Positions 59,863 through 64,000 of a stretch of 64,000 nt of DNA are shown here, in pieces. Origin of the DNA: Mixta calida. GTDB lineage: Bacteria; Pseudomonadota; Gammaproteobacteria; Enterobacterales; Enterobacteriaceae. Under the pieces are notes generated by a model that made no database searches, was not told the DNA's origin, and saw only the letters and a list, made by a program, of their open reading frames with translations. The position numbers were made by a program, and so were the translations under genes. Within the stretch, counting starts at the first letter, position 1. Each line of letters starts with the position of its first letter. The DNA lies in assembly GCF_002953215.1 (NCBI RefSeq), contig NZ_CP026378.1, positions 4,244,454 through 4,308,453 on the forward strand, read 5' to 3'.

Positions 59863-60085
59863 GATACATAAGCCATTTATTCTTTCTTATTCGGCATCGC
59901 TCTATTTAATTTATTGAACTTTATAGAAATTAATAAAATCGAAGTTCTAACAAACGTCAATAACTGGCAATAACTATGGCAAATATCTTACAAAGTTTTT
60001 CATAAAGCTGGCCAGGCAGCGCTTTGCCCGCTTTAAGGGTATAATCACGACATTCAACACACCGACCTCTCCAGGAGTCTCTATT

Positions 60086-60706
60086 TTGTCAGGCTGGAAT
60101 TATCACGTCACACACTTCGTTACCAGCGCCCCCGATATTCGTCACCTTCCGGCTGATGAAGGTATCGAAGTGGCATTTGCAGGCCGTTCTAATGCGGGTA
60201 AATCCAGTGCCCTCAATACATTGACCAACCAAAAAAGCCTGGCGCGCACCAGTAAAACGCCTGGCCGCACTCAGCTGATCAACCTGTTTCAGGTGGCGGA
60301 AGGCGCGCGGCTGGTCGACTTGCCGGGCTATGGCTACGCTGAAGTGCCTGAAGAGATGAAACGCAAATGGCAGCGAGCGCTGGGCGAATATCTGCAAAAG
60401 CGGGAATGCCTTAAGGGGCTGGTTGTCCTGATGGATGTTCGTCATCCGATGAAAGATCTCGATCAGCAGATGATTGAATGGGCGGTGCAGAGTCAAATTC
60501 CGGTGCTGGTGCTGCTGACCAAGGCGGATAAGCTCGCCTCAGGCGCGCGTAAGAGCCAGCTCAATATGGTGCGCGAAGCATCGATGGCGTTTATGGGCGA
60601 TGTGCAGGTCGAACTCTTTTCTTCCCTGAAGAAAATGGGCGTCGATAAACTGCGCGATAAGCTGGATAGCTGGTTTAGCCCGCTCAAAGACGAGCCGGCG
60701 GAATAA
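60086..60706 (+). CDS. engB: Ribosome biogenesis GTP-binding protein EngB (YihA/YsxC)
   Basis: Essential GTPase for late 50S assembly. 206 residues from a TTG at 60086 with CCAGGAG 9 bases before; the N-terminus ([16 protein letters not shown]) then aligns with E. coli. G motifs: [11 protein letters not shown] (G1), TPGRTQ (G2), [11 protein letters not shown] (G3), TKADKL (G4) and SSLKKMG (G5 region). Next to csrC and Spot 42, as in E. coli. Confidence 0.96.
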   Translation: MSGWNYHVTHFVTSAPDIRHLPADEGIEVAFAGRSNAGKSSALNTLTNQKSLARTSKTPGRTQLINLFQVAEGARLVDLPGYGYAEVPEEMKRKWQRALGEYLQKRECLKGLVVLMDVRHPMKDLDQQMIEWAVQSQIPVLVLLTKADKLASGARKSQLNMVREASMAFMGDVQVELFSSLKKMGVDKLRDKLDSWFSPLKDEPAE

Positions 60707-60746
60707 GGAAGGAGGGTGCGCTGCATCCCGTCTGGCAGGCGCCCAA

Positions 60747-60854
60747 TAAAAAACGCCCCAGTCACAGAATGACTGGGGCGGCTAATATTCAGCCAAATCC
60801 GATTACGTGAAGTAAAAGGTCTGAAAGATAGAACATCTTACCTCTGTACCCTAC
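60747..60854 (-). ncRNA. spf: Spot 42 small RNA
   Basis: The minus strand reads GTAGGGTACAGAGGTAAGATG from 60854, then TTTCAGACCTTTTACTTCACG, and ends in the terminator GCCCCAGTCA...TGACTGGGGC plus T (plus 60748-60776). It is nearly identical to E. coli Spot 42 (109 nt) except for the loop of the terminator and one U fewer before it. It is an Hfq-dependent regulator of carbon metabolism (for example galK) that is repressed by cAMP-CRP. Between engB and polA as in E. coli. Confidence 0.97.
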
Positions 60855-60861
60855 GCCGTAA

Positions 60862-60889
60862 ACTTTACCCGATTTTTTCTGACCGACAA
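60862..60889 (-). promoter_or_regulatory. Promoter of spf
   Basis: On the minus strand TTGTCG (plus 60884-60889), 16-base spacer, TAAAGT (plus 60862-60867); the -10 ends 8 bases before the Spot 42 5' end. Confidence 0.65.
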
Positions 60890-61089
60890 AGCATTTTTTG
60901 TAGTTAATTTTCATAAAACTGCTGTTTTTTCTTAACAGCCGTCACATAAACAGTGAATCCCTGTAGCTTAATTACTAAAAAAATGTTTGAGCGTCATGAT
61001 GCCAGCACAGGCTTATTTCTTCAGAAAAATCAGGCGTTCCTGACGGCATGTCGCGGAAGCGCGCTGCCGCCAGGCTGGTCTTTACGGCA
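60890..61089. other. Gap between spf promoter and polA
   Basis: About 200 AT-rich bases upstream of the spf promoter and after the polA stop. It probably includes CRP control of spf and the end of the polA transcript; I see no clear full CRP site or terminator. Confidence 0.4.
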
Positions 61090-63879
61090 TCAGTGCGCCT
61101 GATCCCAGTTATCGCCTACGCCGACATCTACCCGCAGCGGTACATCCAGCTTCACGCTGTTTTCCATCAGCTGCTGGATTTTCGCGCTGGCGGATTTAAC
61201 GTCTTCTTCCCGCACTTCAAATACCAGTTCATCGTGAACCTGCATAATCATTGTGACCTGCGGCGCGTCCGGCTGGCGCAGCCAGGCATCGACGTCAATC
61301 ATTGCACGCTTGATAATGTCCGCCGCGGTTCCCTGCATCGGCGCGTTGATTGCCGCGCGCTCCGCCGCCTTACGTCGAATGGCGTTAGCGGATTTGATAT
61401 CAGGCAGCCACAGGCGACGGCCATCCAACGTAGAAACATAACCTTGCTCGGACGCCTGCTGACGCGTGGTTTCCATATAGGTCAGCACGCCCGGATAGCG
61501 TTCAAAATAGCGATCCATATAGATTTTCGCTTCGCCCGCGTTGATATTCAGCTGACGCGACAGACCAAATGCGCTCATACCATAGATCAGACCGAAGTTA
61601 ATCGCTTTCGCGCTGCGGCGCTGTTCGTTGGTTACCTTATCAACGCTGACGCCGAAAACTTCCGCCGCCGTCGCGCGGTGGATATCCTGACCTTCGGCAA
61701 AAGCGGCAAGCAGCCCTTTATCCTGCGACAAATGCGCCATAATGCGCAGCTCGATCTGCGAGTAATCCGCCGCGACGATGCGGCAACCTTTCGGTGCGAT
61801 AAATGCCTGGCGGATACGGCGCCCTTCTTCATTACGCACCGGGATGTTTTGCAGGTTAGGATCGGTCGACGAGAGACGCCCTGTCGCCGTGACCGCCTGT
61901 TGATAAGAGGTGTGCACCCGGCCGGTACGCGGGTTAATCATCTGTGGCAGCTTATCGGTATAGGTCGATTTGAGCTTGGACAGGCCGCGATGCTCCAGAA
62001 TCACTTTCGGCAGCGGATAGTCGAGCGCCAGCTCGGCCAGCACTTCTTCGCTGGTAGAAGGCGCGCCGCCCGGCGTTTTTTTCGTGGGCTTGATCCCCTG
62101 CTTTTCAAACAGAATAGTTTGCAGCTGTTTAGTTGATGAAAGATTAAACGGCTCGCCCGCCAGCTCATGCGCTTTTTCTTCAAGTTCTTTCAGGCGCGTG
62201 GTCAGCTCCTGAGAATGCTTCGCCAGAATGTTCTGGTCGATTAAAACGCCGTTGCGTTCGATGCGTGAAATCACTGCCAGCAGCGGCATTTCGATCTCTT
62301 CAAACACCTTTTTCGGGCCAGCCTCTTTCTCCAGCTCCGGCCACATTTTTAGGTGCAATTGCAGCGTGACGTCTGCATCTTCCGCAGCGTAATGCGCCGC
62401 CTGCTCCAGCGCGATCTGGTTAAAGGTCAGCTGGTTTTTGCCTTTGCCCGCGATTTCGGTGAAGGTGACCGTTTTATGGTTCAGCCAGCGTGACGCCAGG
62501 CTGTCCATATCATGCTTACCGACCACGCTGTTCAGCATATAGGATTCAAGCATGGTGTCGAATTTAATGCCGCCCAGCTCGATATCGTAGTTTTTCAGCA
62601 CGCTACGGTCGAACTTGAGGTTCTGACCCACTTTCAGGCATTTTTCATCTTCCAGCAGCGGCTTGAGCCGCGCCAGCACGGCGTTGCGATCCAGCTGATC
62701 GGGCGCATCCAGGTAATCATGCGCCACCGGCAGATAGGCCGCCTCGCCCGGCGCGACGGCAAAGGAGAGGCCGATAATGTTGGCGGTAAGAGTGTCCAGC
62801 GAATCGGTTTCCAGATCGAAAGCGAACAGCTCGCTCTGCTGAAGTTTCTTTAGCCAGCTGTCGAAAGTCGCTTCATCCAGGATAGTGACGTAGCCGTCAG
62901 AAGAAAGCACGCTGACGCTTTCTGGCTGCGGCGCTGGCTCCTCTTCCGCCAGCTTTTTCTGTGCGCCGACATTGCTCTTGCGTCCCTGAAGCCATTTGCC
63001 CTCTTCCAGATCGGTCAGCCAGCGGCGGAATTCATAATGACGGAACAGACCCAGCAGCGTCTCGACATCCGGCTCATTGACCGTCAGCTGCTCGCAGTCT
63101 ACATCCAGCGCCACATCGGTTTTAATGGTAGCCAGCTGATAAGAGAGCAGCGCCACTTCTTTATTCTGCTCCAGCTTCGCCGCCATGGTTTTTGCGCCAC
63201 GGAAGCTGAGATCGGCGATCTTATCCAGATTTTCATAGAGAGTGGTAATGCCGCCCAAGCCCTGTAACAGCGCCTGCGCGGTTTTCTCGCCCACGCCAGG
63301 CACGCCGGGAATATTATCGGAGGCATCGCCCATCAGCGCGAGGAAGTCGATAATCAGTTCAGGCGGGATGCCATATTTTTCCTTAACCTCGTCCGGACCA
63401 AGGATGGCGTTGTTCATGGTATTGATAAGCGTGATGTTCGGCGTAACCAGCTGGGCCATATCTTTGTCGCCGGTGCTGATCAGCACCGCGCGCCCCTGCT
63501 GTTCCGCCTGCAGAGCCAGCGTGCCGATCACGTCATCCGCTTCTACGCCTGATACCGCCAGCAACGGCAGCCCCATCGCGCGCACCATATTATGCAGAGG
63601 CTCAATTTGCGCCCGCAGATCATCCGGCATGGGCGGACGGTGGGATTTGTAATGCTCAAACAGTTCGTCACGAAACGTTTTGCCTTTTGCATCAAACACT
63701 ACGGCGACATGGCTGGGTTTGTACTGTAACAGTAAGCTACGCAGCATATTGAGGACGCCGTACATCGCGCCGGTCGGCTCGCCAGCGCTGTTCGTCAGCG
63801 GAGGAAAAGCGTGATAGGCGCGATAAAGGTAGGAAGATCCATCTACCAGAATCAAAGGGTTTTCTGCGATTTGGGCCAT
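61090..63879 (-). CDS. polA: DNA polymerase I
   Basis: Repair polymerase that removes RNA primers from Okazaki fragments. 929 residues from the ATG at 63879 (E. coli 928); the frame is open 16 codons further upstream but the family starts [21 protein letters not shown]. Domains: 5' nuclease ([39 protein letters not shown]); 3'-5' exonuclease with [10 protein letters not shown] (Asp and Glu kept, Thr replaced by Leu); polymerase with DYSQIELR (motif A), [16 protein letters not shown] (motif B) and [11 protein letters not shown] (motif C). All three activities are expected. The 121 bases upstream to the window end hold no gene. Confidence 0.99.
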   Translation of the reverse strand: MAQIAENPLILVDGSSYLYRAYHAFPPLTNSAGEPTGAMYGVLNMLRSLLLQYKPSHVAVVFDAKGKTFRDELFEHYKSHRPPMPDDLRAQIEPLHNMVRAMGLPLLAVSGVEADDVIGTLALQAEQQGRAVLISTGDKDMAQLVTPNITLINTMNNAILGPDEVKEKYGIPPELIIDFLALMGDASDNIPGVPGVGEKTAQALLQGLGGITTLYENLDKIADLSFRGAKTMAAKLEQNKEVALLSYQLATIKTDVALDVDCEQLTVNEPDVETLLGLFRHYEFRRWLTDLEEGKWLQGRKSNVGAQKKLAEEEPAPQPESVSVLSSDGYVTILDEATFDSWLKKLQQSELFAFDLETDSLDTLTANIIGLSFAVAPGEAAYLPVAHDYLDAPDQLDRNAVLARLKPLLEDEKCLKVGQNLKFDRSVLKNYDIELGGIKFDTMLESYMLNSVVGKHDMDSLASRWLNHKTVTFTEIAGKGKNQLTFNQIALEQAAHYAAEDADVTLQLHLKMWPELEKEAGPKKVFEEIEMPLLAVISRIERNGVLIDQNILAKHSQELTTRLKELEEKAHELAGEPFNLSSTKQLQTILFEKQGIKPTKKTPGGAPSTSEEVLAELALDYPLPKVILEHRGLSKLKSTYTDKLPQMINPRTGRVHTSYQQAVTATGRLSSTDPNLQNIPVRNEEGRRIRQAFIAPKGCRIVAADYSQIELRIMAHLSQDKGLLAAFAEGQDIHRATAAEVFGVSVDKVTNEQRRSAKAINFGLIYGMSAFGLSRQLNINAGEAKIYMDRYFERYPGVLTYMETTRQQASEQGYVSTLDGRRLWLPDIKSANAIRRKAAERAAINAPMQGTAADIIKRAMIDVDAWLRQPDAPQVTMIMQVHDELVFEVREEDVKSASAKIQQLMENSVKLDVPLRVDVGVGDNWDQAH

Positions 63880-64000
63880 AGTTTTCACGTTCCAGGATGA
63901 TCGTTGGTATGGGCATAAGGATGCCACATCATACGGACAAAAATGAAATAACCTGGACGGAAGTTTAGCGACAGCTCAGGGAAATTGCGCAGGGCCAGTG

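Larger units (their letters stand above)
59523..60085. other. Intergenic region yihI-engB (563 bases)
   Basis: Holds csrC on the minus strand (listed separately). The remaining part, 59863-60085, is AT-rich and protein-free. It contains a TATAAT at 60040-60045 preceded by GGG, the probable -10 of engB, without a good -35. Confidence 0.7.

Noticed and set aside
61048..62136. 362-codon plus-strand open frame opposite polA
   Set aside because: Antisense to the polymerase domain, with no ribosome site or recognisable domain.

Overview
The window is a gene-dense, moderately GC-rich chromosomal segment of a member of the Enterobacterales. Nearly every housekeeping protein matches its Escherichia coli counterpart in length and motifs. 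The lipopolysaccharide (LPS) core locus is of the wab/waaE type known from Klebsiella, Serratia and Erwiniaceae rather than the E. coli K-12 type. An Erwiniaceae-like genus (Pantoea, Mixta or Erwinia) is my best inference; the sequence alone does not prove it.

Layout. 1-2861: 3' part of yibQ and two glycosyltransferase-like genes. 2914-5150 (minus): tdh and kbl, the threonine-to-glycine pathway. 5379-20050: the LPS core locus, hldD-waaF-waaC, a GT2 gene, waaL and wabN on the minus strand, a WabH-like GT4, a GT9, another GT2, waaQ, wabG, waaA, waaE and coaD. 20107-26338: mutM, rpmG, rpmB, radC, coaBC, dut, slmA, pyrE and rph. 26446-31242 (minus): an accessory island with an ABC-2 permease, its ATPase, a lipoprotein adaptor of the HlyD type, and a fused PlsC/OlsB-type acyltransferase that looks like the ornithine-lipid synthase OlsF. 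31967-35780: yicC, a small SRPBCC-like gene, an orphan nuclease-colicin immunity gene and an orphan WzxC-like flippase. 35992-47778: yicG, ligB, gmk, rpoZ, spoT, trmH, recG, xanP and yicH. 47769-63879: fabY, dtd, yihY, yihX, typA, glnA-glnL-glnG, yshB, hemN, a short membrane-protein gene, yihI, the sRNA CsrC, engB, the sRNA Spot 42 and polA.

The LPS locus makes ADP-heptose (hldD), adds Kdo and heptoses (waaA, waaC, waaF, waaQ), decorates the core (waaE, wabG, the WabH-like protein, wabN, the other glycosyltransferases) and attaches O antigen (waaL). Three of its genes (the GT2 at 8359-9278, wabN and wabG) each carry a one-base loss in a short G or C run, while all other genes in the window look intact. 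This is either assembly error in homopolymers or real inactivation concentrated in the LPS pathway.

The best candidate for a poorly described system is the 26.4-31.2 kb island: an OlsF-like aminolipid synthase directly upstream of a three-gene ABC exporter whose adaptor is a lipoprotein with an inner-membrane retention signal. Other points of interest are a PurR-like operator over the xanP promoter, a 59-residue membrane-protein gene coupled to hemN, interleaved inverted repeats upstream of yicC, and a junction that joins two chromosomal blocks that are apart in E. coli.
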